Shown here one piece after another: positions 47,210 to 56,212 of a DNA stretch of 64,000 bases; within the stretch, counting starts at the first letter, position 1; every line of letters starts with the position of its first letter. The notes beneath the pieces were generated by a model that did not search any database, was not told where the DNA came from, and saw only the letters and a list, made by a program, of their open reading frames with translations. The stretch is from the NCBI RefSeq assembly GCF_024362345.1, contig NZ_CP101505.1, forward strand, positions 764,001-828,000. The letters run 5' to 3'. The stretch is from Polaribacter dokdonensis. GTDB taxonomy: Bacteria; Bacteroidota; Bacteroidia; Flavobacteriales; Flavobacteriaceae. Made by a program: the position numbers and the translations under genes.

Positions 47210-48694
47210 ATGAAAAAATTTATTTTCTTTTTACTTCTAACTACTAATCTTTCTTTAAAAGCTCAAGATCATAGAATACCTGTAGACACAATGGTTGTAA
47301 CAACAAACTCTGTTGTCATTAAAGGAAAAACAGTGCCTTATAAAGCAACAACAGGTATGCAACCTGTTTGGAATGATAATGGAAAAATCATAGCTTCTTT
47401 ATATTATACTTACTACAAAAGAATAGATGTTAAAAACGATGAGGAAAGACCAATAATTATGTCTTTTAATGGTGGGCCTGGTTCAGCCTCAGTTTGGATG
47501 CATATTGCTTATACTGGCCCTAAAGTTCTAAAAATTGATGATGAAGGTTTCCCTGTTCAACCTTATGGAGTAAAAGACAATCCTAACTCTATATTAGATG
47601 TAGCAGATATTGTTTACGTAAACCCTGTAAATACAAGCTACTCAAGACCTATAGTTTCTAAAGGTGAAAAACTGGATAAATCTCAATTTTTTGGAATAAA
47701 TGCTGATGTTAAATACTTAGCAAGTTGGCTAAACACATTCATCACAAGAAATAATAGATGGAAATCTCCAAAATATATCATTGGAGAAAGTTATGGAGGT
47801 ACAAGAGTTATGGGTTTAGCTGCAGAATTGCAAAACAGACAATGGATGTATTTAAATGGAGTAATAATGGTTTCTCCTGCAGACTACAAAGTTCTTAGAA
47901 CAGAAGGCTCTGTAGATTATGCCATTAACCTACCTTATTTTACTGCTGCTGCCTGGTATCATAAAATGCTAAGTCCAGAATTACAAAGTAAGGACTTAAC
48001 AGAAATCTTGCCTGAAGCAGAAAGTTTTGCAATTAATACATTACTACCTGCCATTTCTAAAGGAGGATTTATATCAGAAAATGAAAAGAACCAAGTATCT
48101 AAAAAAATGGCTTATTACTCAGGTTTAAGTAATAAAGTAATACTACAAAACAACCTAGAAGTATCTCCTAGCTTCTTTTGGAAAGAACTTTTAAGAGACA
48201 AAACTGGACAAACTATTGGAAGGCTAGATTCTAGATATTTGGGTGTAGACAAAAGAGAAACTGGCGTAAGTACAGACTACAAATCTGAAATTACCTCTTG
48301 GTTACACTCTTTTACACCAGCAATTAACTATTACATTAGAGAGGAACTTAACTTTAAAACAGATGTAAAATACAATGTCTTTGGGTCTGTTTCTCCTTGG
48401 GATAATAGAAATAACAATGTTAGAGAAGGATTAAGACAAGCAATGGCTCAAAACCCTTATTTAAAAGTTTTGATTCAATCTGGTTATTATGATGGAGCAA
48501 CTACCTATTTTGGTGCAAAATATACCATGTGGAAAACAGATCCTAGTGGAAAAATGAAAGATCGTTTTTATTTTAAAGGATACAGAAGTGGACATATGAT
48601 GTACTTAAGAAACGAAGATTTACAGAAAGCAAATGATGATTTAAGAACATTTATTAGCAACAGTTTATCTAATGGAAAATCTGCAAAATATTAA
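47210..48694 (+). CDS. S10 family serine carboxypeptidase, exported
   Basis: 494 residues: signal peptide (about 1-18), then the alpha/beta-hydrolase carboxypeptidase fold. Oxyanion/S10 signature FNGGPGSASVWMH (about 85-97), nucleophile Ser194 in GESYGGTR, and catalytic His462 in SGHMMYLRN are present; the catalytic Asp is probably in LIQSGYYDGAT. S10 enzymes remove C-terminal residues at acidic pH and are rarer in bacteria than in eukaryotes. Location is periplasmic or extracellular. The BatA-like gene starts 4 bases after its stop, so they are co-transcribed. Confidence 0.88.
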   Translation: MKKFIFFLLLTTNLSLKAQDHRIPVDTMVVTTNSVVIKGKTVPYKATTGMQPVWNDNGKIIASLYYTYYKRIDVKNDEERPIIMSFNGGPGSASVWMHIAYTGPKVLKIDDEGFPVQPYGVKDNPNSILDVADIVYVNPVNTSYSRPIVSKGEKLDKSQFFGINADVKYLASWLNTFITRNNRWKSPKYIIGESYGGTRVMGLAAELQNRQWMYLNGVIMVSPADYKVLRTEGSVDYAINLPYFTAAAWYHKMLSPELQSKDLTEILPEAESFAINTLLPAISKGGFISENEKNQVSKKMAYYSGLSNKVILQNNLEVSPSFFWKELLRDKTGQTIGRLDSRYLGVDKRETGVSTDYKSEITSWLHSFTPAINYYIREELNFKTDVKYNVFGSVSPWDNRNNNVREGLRQAMAQNPYLKVLIQSGYYDGATTYFGAKYTMWKTDPSGKMKDRFYFKGYRSGHMMYLRNEDLQKANDDLRTFISNSLSNGKSAKY

Positions 48695-48698
48695 TTAA

Positions 48699-50648
48699 AT
48701 GCAGTTTAAAAACACTGAAATATTTTACTTATTTGCACTTTTAATTATACCAATTATTGTGCATCTTTTTCAGCTTCAAAAGTTCAAAAAAATTCCTTTT
48801 ACAAATGTAGCTTTTTTACAAAAAATAGAACAGCAAACCAGAAAGAGTTCAAGCATTAAAAAATGGTTAATTTTAGCAAATAGAATCCTATTATTTTCAG
48901 CGATACTTTTTGCGTTTTCGCAACCTTATTTTGGTGCAAAAAATAATGAGAACGAAAACAATATTTATATCTATTTAGACAATTCATTAAGCTTAGACAC
49001 AAAAGGTGAAAAGGGTAATGTTCTGAAAAATACAATACAAGAAATTATAGAAAATGCCCCCCAAAATGCATATTATTCTTTACTTACAAATTCCAATTAT
49101 TTCGAAAAAATTGACTACCTAACTTTAAAAAATGAACTAATAGCAACAGAAAAATCAAGTAAAAACATCAAAAAAAGAAACGTTTTACTGAAAATAGAAA
49201 AAAATTCACTTAACGAAATAAAAACTTTAAGTGATTTTATTTTATTATCTGATTTTCAGAATACTTACTATAATGAGTTTACAAATGTAACACCCGCTAT
49301 TTCTGCAATTCAACTACAACCCAGCTCTCTTAACAACCTTTCTATAGATAGTGTTTTTATTTCAAACAAAACAAATGACAATCTAAATATAAACGTAATT
49401 GTAAAAAATCAAGGAGAGGCAAAAAATGGGGTTCCTATTGCTATTTTTAATGATCAGAAACTAGTTAGTAAACAAACTTTTTCTATTGATAAAAACGCAT
49501 CCAAACAAATTGAATTTACAGTACAAAATCAGACTGAATTTTTAGGAAAAATAGAATTATCTTTTAGCGATACTTTTAGTTTTGACAACATCTTTTACTT
49601 CGCTCTAAATACATCCAAAAAAATAAACGTTTTAGCAATTGGAAAAGACCTAAATTTTCTATCAAAAATTTACTCAAAAGATGAGTTTAATTTCACATCT
49701 TCTACAGCAAAAAATATCAATTATAATTCTATTGAAAATCAAGAAATCATTATCTTAAATGAACTAGAAAACATACCTGAAATTTTAATAAAAAGTCTAG
49801 ATGATTTTTCAAAAAAGAATGCAACAATTGTTCTACTTCCAAATTTAAATTCTGAGTTAAGTTCTTATAATTCGTTATTATCTAAATTTGGAAATTCTAG
49901 GTTCCAGCCAAAAATTTTAGACTCGCTTAAAATCACTTCTATTAATTTTGATCACCCATTATTTAAAAATGTGTTTTCAAAAAAAGTAACCAATTTTCAA
50001 TATCCAAAAGTTAATAGCTACTTCCCTATTTTATCATCAAATAGAAATTCTATTATTGATTTTGAGAATAAATCTTCTTTTATATCAGAATTAAAGAGCG
50101 CTAAAGGTAGTTTGTATGTGTTATCAAGTTCTTTATCCAAAGAAAATAGTAACTTCTTAAATTCACCCTTAATTGTACCCGTTTTTTATAATTTTGGAAA
50201 ATTGAGCTATAAAAATGCTGATTTATATTATTATTTACAAGAAGATAACACCATTGATATTAGTGTAGAATTAGGAAAAGATAAGGTTTTGAAAATGAGT
50301 AATGAAAATACTACTTTCATTCCTGCTCAACAAACGTATCAAAACAAAGTAAGTTTTTCTACTAATGACCTTCCTAAATCTGCAGGTTTCTATTACATTC
50401 TAAAAGATAAAGACACCTTGCAAACTATAGCCTATAATAATCCAAAAGAAGAGAGTTCTTTAGAATTTCTGGATATAAACTTACTTAGAAAAACAAATAA
50501 AAATATTAAAGTAGAAAATTCTATTGCTTCTGCTTTTAAAGAGATTTACGAAAAAAATGAAGTTCAATGGCTTTGGAAATGGTTTTTAACCTTGGCAATT
50601 GTATCTTTGCTTTTAGAAATTTTGATTTTAAAATTCTATAAACCATGA
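48699..50648 (+). CDS. BatA-domain protein, membrane-anchored VWA-like
   Basis: 649 residues. The N-terminal BatA domain (PF07584-like) is at about 1-85: a first helix (about 8-20), then FQLQKFKKIPFTNVAFLQKI, then a second helix (about 55-74). A periplasmic VWA-like region follows, with YIYLDNSLSL (MIDAS-like DxS). A C-terminal helix is at about 625-645. Bat proteins form membrane complexes with MoxR ATPases and may aid envelope stability. Only this member occurs here. Its stop overlaps the next start by four bases (ATGA). Confidence 0.78.
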   Translation: MQFKNTEIFYLFALLIIPIIVHLFQLQKFKKIPFTNVAFLQKIEQQTRKSSSIKKWLILANRILLFSAILFAFSQPYFGAKNNENENNIYIYLDNSLSLDTKGEKGNVLKNTIQEIIENAPQNAYYSLLTNSNYFEKIDYLTLKNELIATEKSSKNIKKRNVLLKIEKNSLNEIKTLSDFILLSDFQNTYYNEFTNVTPAISAIQLQPSSLNNLSIDSVFISNKTNDNLNINVIVKNQGEAKNGVPIAIFNDQKLVSKQTFSIDKNASKQIEFTVQNQTEFLGKIELSFSDTFSFDNIFYFALNTSKKINVLAIGKDLNFLSKIYSKDEFNFTSSTAKNINYNSIENQEIIILNELENIPEILIKSLDDFSKKNATIVLLPNLNSELSSYNSLLSKFGNSRFQPKILDSLKITSINFDHPLFKNVFSKKVTNFQYPKVNSYFPILSSNRNSIIDFENKSSFISELKSAKGSLYVLSSSLSKENSNFLNSPLIVPVFYNFGKLSYKNADLYYYLQEDNTIDISVELGKDKVLKMSNENTTFIPAQQTYQNKVSFSTNDLPKSAGFYYILKDKDTLQTIAYNNPKEESSLEFLDINLLRKTNKNIKVENSIASAFKEIYEKNEVQWLWKWFLTLAIVSLLLEILILKFYKP

Positions 50649-51898
50649 GTACGCTTCTAAAAAATGCAACTATTATAGATGCTTCTAGCCCTTATCATCA
50701 GCAAAAAAAAGACATTTTAATTGATAATGGTGTAATTGATAAAATTGCAGATTCAATCAGCTCAAATAATCATAAAGTTGTTGAATTAGAAAATCTACAT
50801 GTTTCTTGTGGATGGTTTGACACTAGCGTTTCTTTAGGAGAACCAGGTTTTGAAGAAAGAGAAACCATAGCTAATGGATTAAAAGTTGCTGCAAAAAGTG
50901 GTTTTACTGCAATTGCATTAAATGCAAACACGAATCCAATTATCGATTCTAAATCTGATGTTGAATACCTTATAAATAAAGCTAGAAACTCTGGTATTTC
51001 TTTACATCCAATAGCAGCCCTAACTCAGAAAAGTGAAGGTAAAGAGCTTGCTGAATTGTTTGATATGCAACAATCTGGAGCTATTGCATTTGCTGATTAC
51101 AATAAACCTATAGAGAGTGACAATTTAATGAAAGTCGCACTTTTGTATGCCCAAAATTTTGATGGATTAATCTTAAGTTTCCCAAAAAATAATTCAATTT
51201 CTGGAGAAGGAATTGTGAATGAAGGAATCAATAGTACAAAATTAGGCTTAAAAGGAATTCCATCTTTAGCAGAACACATTCAGATTGCAAGAGATTTATA
51301 TTTATTGGAATATACAGGAGGTAAATTGCATATACCTACAATTTCTACAGCAAAATCAGTTGACCTAATTAAAGATGCTAAAAAGAAAGGATTACATGTA
51401 ACTTGTAGTGTTGCAGCTCATCATTTAACACTTACAGACAATGAACTTCATGGTTTTGATAGTAGGTTTAAAACAAATCCACCTTTAAGAACAGATAAAG
51501 ACAGAAAAGCACTTTTAAAAGGAGTAAAATCTGGTATTATAGATATCATTACATCAGATCACAATCCTATTAATGTAGAGCATAAAAAAGTAGAATTTAG
51601 TGAAGCAAAAGATGGAGTAATTGGTTTAGAGAGCTTATTCTCTGCAACAAATACTGTATTAGATTTAGAAAATTTTATAAATGCAGTAACCACAAAACCA
51701 AGATCTATCTTTGATTTGACAAGCACGTCTATAAAAGAGAACATTAAAGCCGATCTTACTTTGTTTAATCCTGACAAAGAATACATTTTTACAAACAACC
51801 ATATTTTATCCACTTCAAAAAATAGCCCTTTCCTAGATAAAAAACTAAAAGGAGAAGTTTATGGTATTTATGCTAACAATCAATTAACCCTAAAATAA
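50645..51898 (+). CDS. Dihydroorotase homologue lacking metal ligands (probable pseudo-enzyme)
   Basis: 417 residues with the dihydroorotase TIM-barrel fold (LKNATIIDAS, GWFDTSVSLGEPGFEE, AHHLTLTDNEL, FKTNPPLRTDKD). The active site is degenerate: the usual DxHxHLREPG is D-T-S-V-S-L-G-E-P-G (both His replaced, Ser61 and Ser63, and Arg to Gly65). The later SHxE-type His position is Phe179, and HxxH of HIAHVST is HIPTIST (Thr232). Asp305 (TSDHN) is kept. It is unlikely to bind the catalytic zinc pair. Inactive homologues elsewhere support aspartate carbamoyltransferase assembly; a similar role is possible. It overlaps the BatA gene. Confidence 0.85.
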   Translation: MSTLLKNATIIDASSPYHQQKKDILIDNGVIDKIADSISSNNHKVVELENLHVSCGWFDTSVSLGEPGFEERETIANGLKVAAKSGFTAIALNANTNPIIDSKSDVEYLINKARNSGISLHPIAALTQKSEGKELAELFDMQQSGAIAFADYNKPIESDNLMKVALLYAQNFDGLILSFPKNNSISGEGIVNEGINSTKLGLKGIPSLAEHIQIARDLYLLEYTGGKLHIPTISTAKSVDLIKDAKKKGLHVTCSVAAHHLTLTDNELHGFDSRFKTNPPLRTDKDRKALLKGVKSGIIDIITSDHNPINVEHKKVEFSEAKDGVIGLESLFSATNTVLDLENFINAVTTKPRSIFDLTSTSIKENIKADLTLFNPDKEYIFTNNHILSTSKNSPFLDKKLKGEVYGIYANNQLTLK

Positions 51899-51902
51899 GT
51901 AT

Positions 51903-52241
51903 ATGAGAGTTATAAATAACGAAGAAGACATTAAAGAAGGAAAACTTGCTGCAATCATTAGCCACTTTTGGATTGTTGGTTTGGTAATTGGTTTTGTAAT
52001 GAACTTAAATAAGAAAAATTACTTTACCAGCTTCTATCTAAGACAAATGATTGGCCTGAATTTAGCACAATTTTTAAATGGTGTTGTTGTTTATAATTAT
52101 TTAGGCAATACTGCTGGTTGGATAGTTGGTGTATTACTTTTTATAGGTTGGATAATTTCTCTATTTGGAGCGTTTAAAGGAGAGGAAAAACTAATACCAT
52201 ATGTAGGTGAATACTTTCAAAATTGGTTTAATCAAATTTAA
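51903..52241 (+). CDS. Small DUF4870-like membrane protein
   Basis: 112 residues, two to three hydrophobic stretches (about 18-36, 55-70, 72-92) and the pattern FYLRQMIGLNLAQF, resembling the (E)xRQxLNFxxS element of DUF4870-type proteins. It starts 5 bases after the dihydroorotase homologue and 20 bases before the esterase gene, in the same orientation. No function is known. Confidence 0.7.
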   Translation: MRVINNEEDIKEGKLAAIISHFWIVGLVIGFVMNLNKKNYFTSFYLRQMIGLNLAQFLNGVVVYNYLGNTAGWIVGVLLFIGWIISLFGAFKGEEKLIPYVGEYFQNWFNQI

Positions 52242-52260
52242 AATACTTTGCATTTAGTTT

Positions 52261-52899
52261 ATGAATTTAGAGCATATTGTTAGAGAGCCTTTAGTAAAAT
52301 CTGAAAATCCACCTTTATTAATTCTTTTACATGGTTATGGAAGTAACAAAGAAGATTTATTCTCTTTTGCAGAAGAATTACCAAAAGAACTTTTAATTGT
52401 TAGTGCCCAAGCTCCTAATGAAATGGGTTATGGAGGTTATGCCTGGTATGACATAAATTTCGATAATGTAAATGGTAAATTTTCTGACTTAAAACAAGCG
52501 AAAGAATCTATAGACAAAATAGCTACATTTATTGATGCTGTTAAGGCCAAATACAATACAAATATTGATAAAACCTTTTTGCTAGGCTTTAGCCAAGGTG
52601 CAATTTTAAGCTACTCTTTAAGCTTCTTTTATCCTAACAAAGTAAATCATGTAATTGCATTAAGTGGTTATGTAAACGAAGATTTATTGCCAAAAAATAT
52701 GCCAACAGATATAAAAACTGACTATTATATTTCTCATGGAATTGTAGACCAAGTTTTACCTATTGATTGGGCTAGAAAATGCAAACCATTTTTAGATAAT
52801 CTAAAATTAGATAGTGTTTATTCTGAATATAAGGTTGGACATGGAGTAGCCCCTCAGAATTTTTATAGTTTTAAAAGTTGGATTGAAAGTAGATTGTAA
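52261..52899 (+). CDS. Carboxylesterase/phospholipase (alpha/beta hydrolase, PF02230-like)
   Basis: 212 residues of the small cytosolic esterase family. The oxyanion region is LILLHGYGSNKEDL, the nucleophile is Ser in GFSQGAILS, the acid is likely Asp in HGIVDQVLP and the base His is in GHGVAP. The order and spacing fit the family, whose members hydrolyse short acyl esters or acyl-thioesters. No signal peptide is visible. It is the last gene of the run starting with the S10 peptidase. It converges on the hybrid kinase gene with only four bases between the stops. Confidence 0.86.
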   Translation: MNLEHIVREPLVKSENPPLLILLHGYGSNKEDLFSFAEELPKELLIVSAQAPNEMGYGGYAWYDINFDNVNGKFSDLKQAKESIDKIATFIDAVKAKYNTNIDKTFLLGFSQGAILSYSLSFFYPNKVNHVIALSGYVNEDLLPKNMPTDIKTDYYISHGIVDQVLPIDWARKCKPFLDNLKLDSVYSEYKVGHGVAPQNFYSFKSWIESRL

Positions 52900-52903
52900 A
52901 ATC

Positions 52904-54427
52904 TTATAAATGACTTTTTAAAATCTCTACAAACTGAATAGCTGTAAATGGCTTAGGTATAACACCAGCAAAACCCAATCCTTTATAAATTTCGATATCT
53001 TCTTTCGAGTTGTTAGCTGTTAATGCTAGAAAAGGGATTTCTGAATTGGATTGTTTCATATCCTCTTTTCGCTTAATTAGCTCATCTCCTTTTAAGTTAG
53101 GCATATTAATATCTAAAAGAACAATATCAAAAGTGCTTTTATTCATTGCTGAAATAGCCTCTATCCCATCTTTAACCAAGGTATGCTCTGCTTCTTCTTT
53201 ATCAAGAATATGAGATACAATACTTAAGTTTAAGAAGTTATCATCTGCAACTAAAACCTTTTTTCCTTTTAAAGAAACTGCAGAATTATCTCCACTTTCA
53301 CTTACAGCTCTAGAATCTGCATCTGCATCAATTTTAAAAGGAATATCAATAGTAATGGTAGTTCCGTAGTTTTTTAAACTATCCACTTTTATTCTACCTT
53401 CCATAACATCTACCAATCTTTTTACAATTGATAAGCCTAAACCTACTCCATTATGCATTCTATTATCACTCAACCTATTTTGTTGATATTCATCAAATAT
53501 CTTTGAAGCCTGTTCAGCAGTCATTCCTCTACCTGTATCTTTTACTTTAAAAGAAATTAAAGCTTTATCAGTATCAGAAAATAATAGTTCAACATTAGTG
53601 GTTACAGTTCCTCTTGGTGTAAACTTTATAGAGTTATTGATTAAGTTGGTCAAAATTTGAATTAAACGAACATCATCACCTAAAACTTCATCTGGCAAAT
53701 TATCAGATACGTTAAACTCTAATTCGATATCTAAATCTTTATGACTACCTTGATAATTATTTTTAATTTGATCTATAATTGTTGAGATATTCATAGGTTC
53801 GTTAGCCAAAACTAATTTACCTGCTTCTACTCTAGACAAATCTAAAATATCATCTACAATCACTTTTAAATTACGACCAGAAATAGTTAAATATTTTAAG
53901 TATTCTTGAGCCATTAAAGAAGTTTCTTCTTTATTTATAAGCTCTGTATACCCTAAAATTACATTTAACGGATTACGAACCTCATGACTCATCATTGCTA
54001 AAAAACGAGATTTCTCAGCATTTGCTTTATCTGCTATTTCACGTAATCTAATAAGTTCTTTGTTTTTTTCTGCTATTTCTCTTTTCAAGAAATACATATC
54101 ATTTCTACTTTGGTTTAAATGATTTACAGATTTGTAAACATTAGATCTATTATGTATTATGATTGATATATTTTCTGTGGATTTAAAAAGTTCTAAATCT
54201 ACATTAAACTCTTTACCTTCAGAAACAATTAGCATGCTTTCTATGGTAAATAATTCAGAATCGGGTAAAGATTGTAAGGTAACTTCTAAAAAAGGACAAG
54301 TTTCAAAGATTGATTGGCCAAGTTTAAAATCTTCATTTAAAAACTTACCTTCAATAACCTTTATAATATAACCTTTAAAATCGGTTATTAAATCAATAAA
54401 TATATCGTCTATTTTAGAAGCTATCAA
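52904..54427 (-). CDS. Cytosolic hybrid histidine kinase with receiver domain
   Basis: 507 residues with no transmembrane helix. An N-terminal sensor-like domain (about 1-100) matches nothing I recognise; a coiled-coil (about 105-140) links to HisKA with His148 (MMSHEVRNPLN). The HATPase_c has N-box NLINNSIKF (about 261-269), G1 DTGRGM (297) and G2 GVGLGLSIV (327-335). The receiver (about 388-507) has acidic Asp395/396, phospho-acceptor Asp439 (LLDINMP), Thr470 and Lys492. All catalytic residues are present, so it can autophosphorylate and pass phosphate to its own receiver. It starts at TTG 54427, five bases after the GTPase stop. It has no DNA-binding output, so the relay probably continues elsewhere. 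Confidence 0.9.
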   Translation of the reverse strand: MIASKIDDIFIDLITDFKGYIIKVIEGKFLNEDFKLGQSIFETCPFLEVTLQSLPDSELFTIESMLIVSEGKEFNVDLELFKSTENISIIIHNRSNVYKSVNHLNQSRNDMYFLKREIAEKNKELIRLREIADKANAEKSRFLAMMSHEVRNPLNVILGYTELINKEETSLMAQEYLKYLTISGRNLKVIVDDILDLSRVEAGKLVLANEPMNISTIIDQIKNNYQGSHKDLDIELEFNVSDNLPDEVLGDDVRLIQILTNLINNSIKFTPRGTVTTNVELLFSDTDKALISFKVKDTGRGMTAEQASKIFDEYQQNRLSDNRMHNGVGLGLSIVKRLVDVMEGRIKVDSLKNYGTTITIDIPFKIDADADSRAVSESGDNSAVSLKGKKVLVADDNFLNLSIVSHILDKEEAEHTLVKDGIEAISAMNKSTFDIVLLDINMPNLKGDELIKRKEDMKQSNSEIPFLALTANNSKEDIEIYKGLGFAGVIPKPFTAIQFVEILKSHL

Positions 54428-54432
54428 TATAT

Positions 54433-54918
54433 TTATTTTAAGGATTGAACCACTATCTCTCTAAAGGCTTCTTCTACACTATCGTTATCTTTTGCACTAG
54501 TGATTGCATTTATAGGCAAAGGACATGTAGCTCTAATTTCTTCAATTCTTTCTTCTGATAATAAATCTTTCTTATTACCAACCAATAAAATAGTATCTAA
54601 ACCAGATATATCTTTTAGTTCTTGAATTTTAGCATCTACGTTAATATAAGTTTCTTCTCTATTTAAATCGAATACATACATGGCTGCACTTGCGCCTAAG
54701 AAATAAGCTTTCGGAATTTTTTCGTCATCACTTGTACCAGCAACATCCCAAATTAAAAGTTTCATTTCTTCTTCTTCTACATTTAGAATTTTGGTACTAA
54801 CTCTTACTCCAATTGTACTAATATAGTCTTCAGAAAATTCGTTTAGCACGAACCTTCTAATCAATGAAGTCTTTCCTACTCCAAAATTTCCAACCAATAA
54901 AACTTTTTTTGCAATCAT
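54433..54918 (-). CDS. Ras-like small GTPase
   Basis: 161 residues with all five G motifs: P-loop GNFGVGKT (10-17), switch I Thr35 (YISTIG), G3 WDVAG (57-61), G4 NKKD (115-118) and G5 SAK (141-143). It resembles Rab/Arf-type bacterial GTPases more than EngA or Era types. Unusual: the residue after DxxG, where Ras has Gln61, is Thr62 (GTSDDE), so intrinsic hydrolysis should be slow and may need a partner. There is no lipid-modification motif at the C-terminus. Gene order places it between the roadblock-like protein and the kinase. It probably acts as a switch in the same pathway. Confidence 0.92.
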   Translation of the reverse strand: MIAKKVLLVGNFGVGKTSLIRRFVLNEFSEDYISTIGVRVSTKILNVEEEEMKLLIWDVAGTSDDEKIPKAYFLGASAAMYVFDLNREETYINVDAKIQELKDISGLDTILLVGNKKDLLSEERIEEIRATCPLPINAITSAKDNDSVEEAFREIVVQSLK

Positions 54919-54933
54919 TTATAAGTTTCTATG

Positions 54934-55749
54934 CTAATCTTCGATTTTTATAAGTGTGGTTTCAATTAGTTTGTTTAATCTAAGTTCATCTTTTAAAAAA
55001 CTTCGATCTCTTAATATTTTCTCTGCTAAAGTATTAATATTCTCAGACAAATCTTCCTTAAATTCTCTATTTATTACTCCAGATGTTGCAGTTGCTATAT
55101 AAATTGAGTTAAAATTGACCATTGAGAGCTGAAAAGTTTCGAATTTAATATCTTCTAAATCCTGGCCCTCTTTAGAGAAAGCGTCTTCAACAAAAGATTT
55201 TATTGCTGTAAGCATACCTGAGACCATATCTTTATCTGCAATATTTCCTCTAGAATAACTACCTATTAATAATCCAGAATTTTCTTCGATTACAAAAACT
55301 TCTTCTATAGTAGGCTCAAAAACCTCTTGAAAAACATCTTCTGAATCTGTTCTTTCTCCCTTAAATAAACGTTTTATAATATGAGTTAATGAAAACTTTT
55401 TGTTTATAGTCTCATTAATATTATCTGATAACTTTGTAATTTCTGCGACAATAAACTTCTTAACCAATTTACCCATAATAGGATAAAGAGCTTCTACAAC
55501 TTCGTCTTGAGATTCTCTTATTTGAACTTTTATAGACTCTGTAACTTGGTCTCCAAAGTGAAGAGGAAAGTTATCTTTAAGATCATTAATCTGTTCATCT
55601 ACAACAGGTTTAACCTCATTTTTAATTTGATCTTTTTCTAAGTATTTTACTCGTAAAGATTCAAACTCTTGCCTATCATCTGTTAATAAAAGTTCTTTAA
55701 GTAATTCAAAACGATTTTCTGCTTTATGGTCTACAGTCGTTTCTTCCAT
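54934..55749 (-). CDS. Roadblock/longin-like protein with helical N-terminus
   Basis: 271 residues. The N-terminal 145 are charged and predicted helical (EFESLRVKYLEKDQIKNEVK and onward). The C-terminal part, about 150-270, has alternating beta-helix-beta sequence (EEVFVIEENSGLLIGSYSR, MVSGMLTAIKSFVEDAF, FNSIYIATATSG) that resembles a roadblock/LC7 or longin module. Such modules regulate MglA-type small GTPases as GAPs or GEFs. The fold call is my reading of the pattern, not a search. Its start lies directly against the coiled-coil gene stop (no gap), and it precedes the GTPase gene by 15 bases. No catalytic motif is visible. Confidence 0.6.
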   Translation of the reverse strand: MEETTVDHKAENRFELLKELLLTDDRQEFESLRVKYLEKDQIKNEVKPVVDEQINDLKDNFPLHFGDQVTESIKVQIRESQDEVVEALYPIMGKLVKKFIVAEITKLSDNINETINKKFSLTHIIKRLFKGERTDSEDVFQEVFEPTIEEVFVIEENSGLLIGSYSRGNIADKDMVSGMLTAIKSFVEDAFSKEGQDLEDIKFETFQLSMVNFNSIYIATATSGVINREFKEDLSENINTLAEKILRDRSFLKDELRLNKLIETTLIKIED

Positions 55750-56103
55750 TTATTCTTGCAACATCAATGCAATTTTCTCTAAGGCTTTACCTAATTTTCT
55801 TCTATCTGCTTTTTCATCATCTATATCAGCTAATTTCTTATCTAAATCATCATTTAAATCTTGAAATTTATGATCTACCAAACTTTCCAAATCAGCAAGT
55901 TTACTTTCAATACTTGCAACAGAATCAGCTAAACTTTTTTGAGAAGCCTCCTCTAAGGATTTAATTCGATTGTAAACATCTTCAAATTCAGAATTATATT
56001 GTTGAATATTCTCTCCAAAAATAAGATCTCTTACTGCAGCTATTCTAGTATCAATCTGCTGATTAGCAACTGGTTCTTGATTTTTTTCAGTTGTTTTTGC
56101 CAT
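55750..56103 (-). CDS. Coiled-coil protein of the GTPase operon
   Basis: 117 residues, mostly alpha-helical. The N-terminal part has DTRIAAVRDLIFGENIQQYN, a short hydrophobic patch (VRDLIFG) that could bind a partner. Residues about 45-117 show heptad-like spacing of Leu/Ile with many charged residues (SIESKLADLESLVDHKFQDL). It has no membrane segment or enzyme motif. It is the first gene of the operon and its stop abuts the start of the roadblock-like gene. A structural or adaptor role in the GTPase complex is likely, but this is inference. Confidence 0.75.
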   Translation of the reverse strand: MAKTTEKNQEPVANQQIDTRIAAVRDLIFGENIQQYNSEFEDVYNRIKSLEEASQKSLADSVASIESKLADLESLVDHKFQDLNDDLDKKLADIDDEKADRRKLGKALEKIALMLQE

Positions 56104-56212
56104 GAATTGTATAATTTAGTTTGGACTATTTTTTATGATTGTAAATAAAACTAAAGTCTTGTAAACAATAGCTCTACAAACAAATATACACTAAAAATAA
56201 AACTACCCAAGA

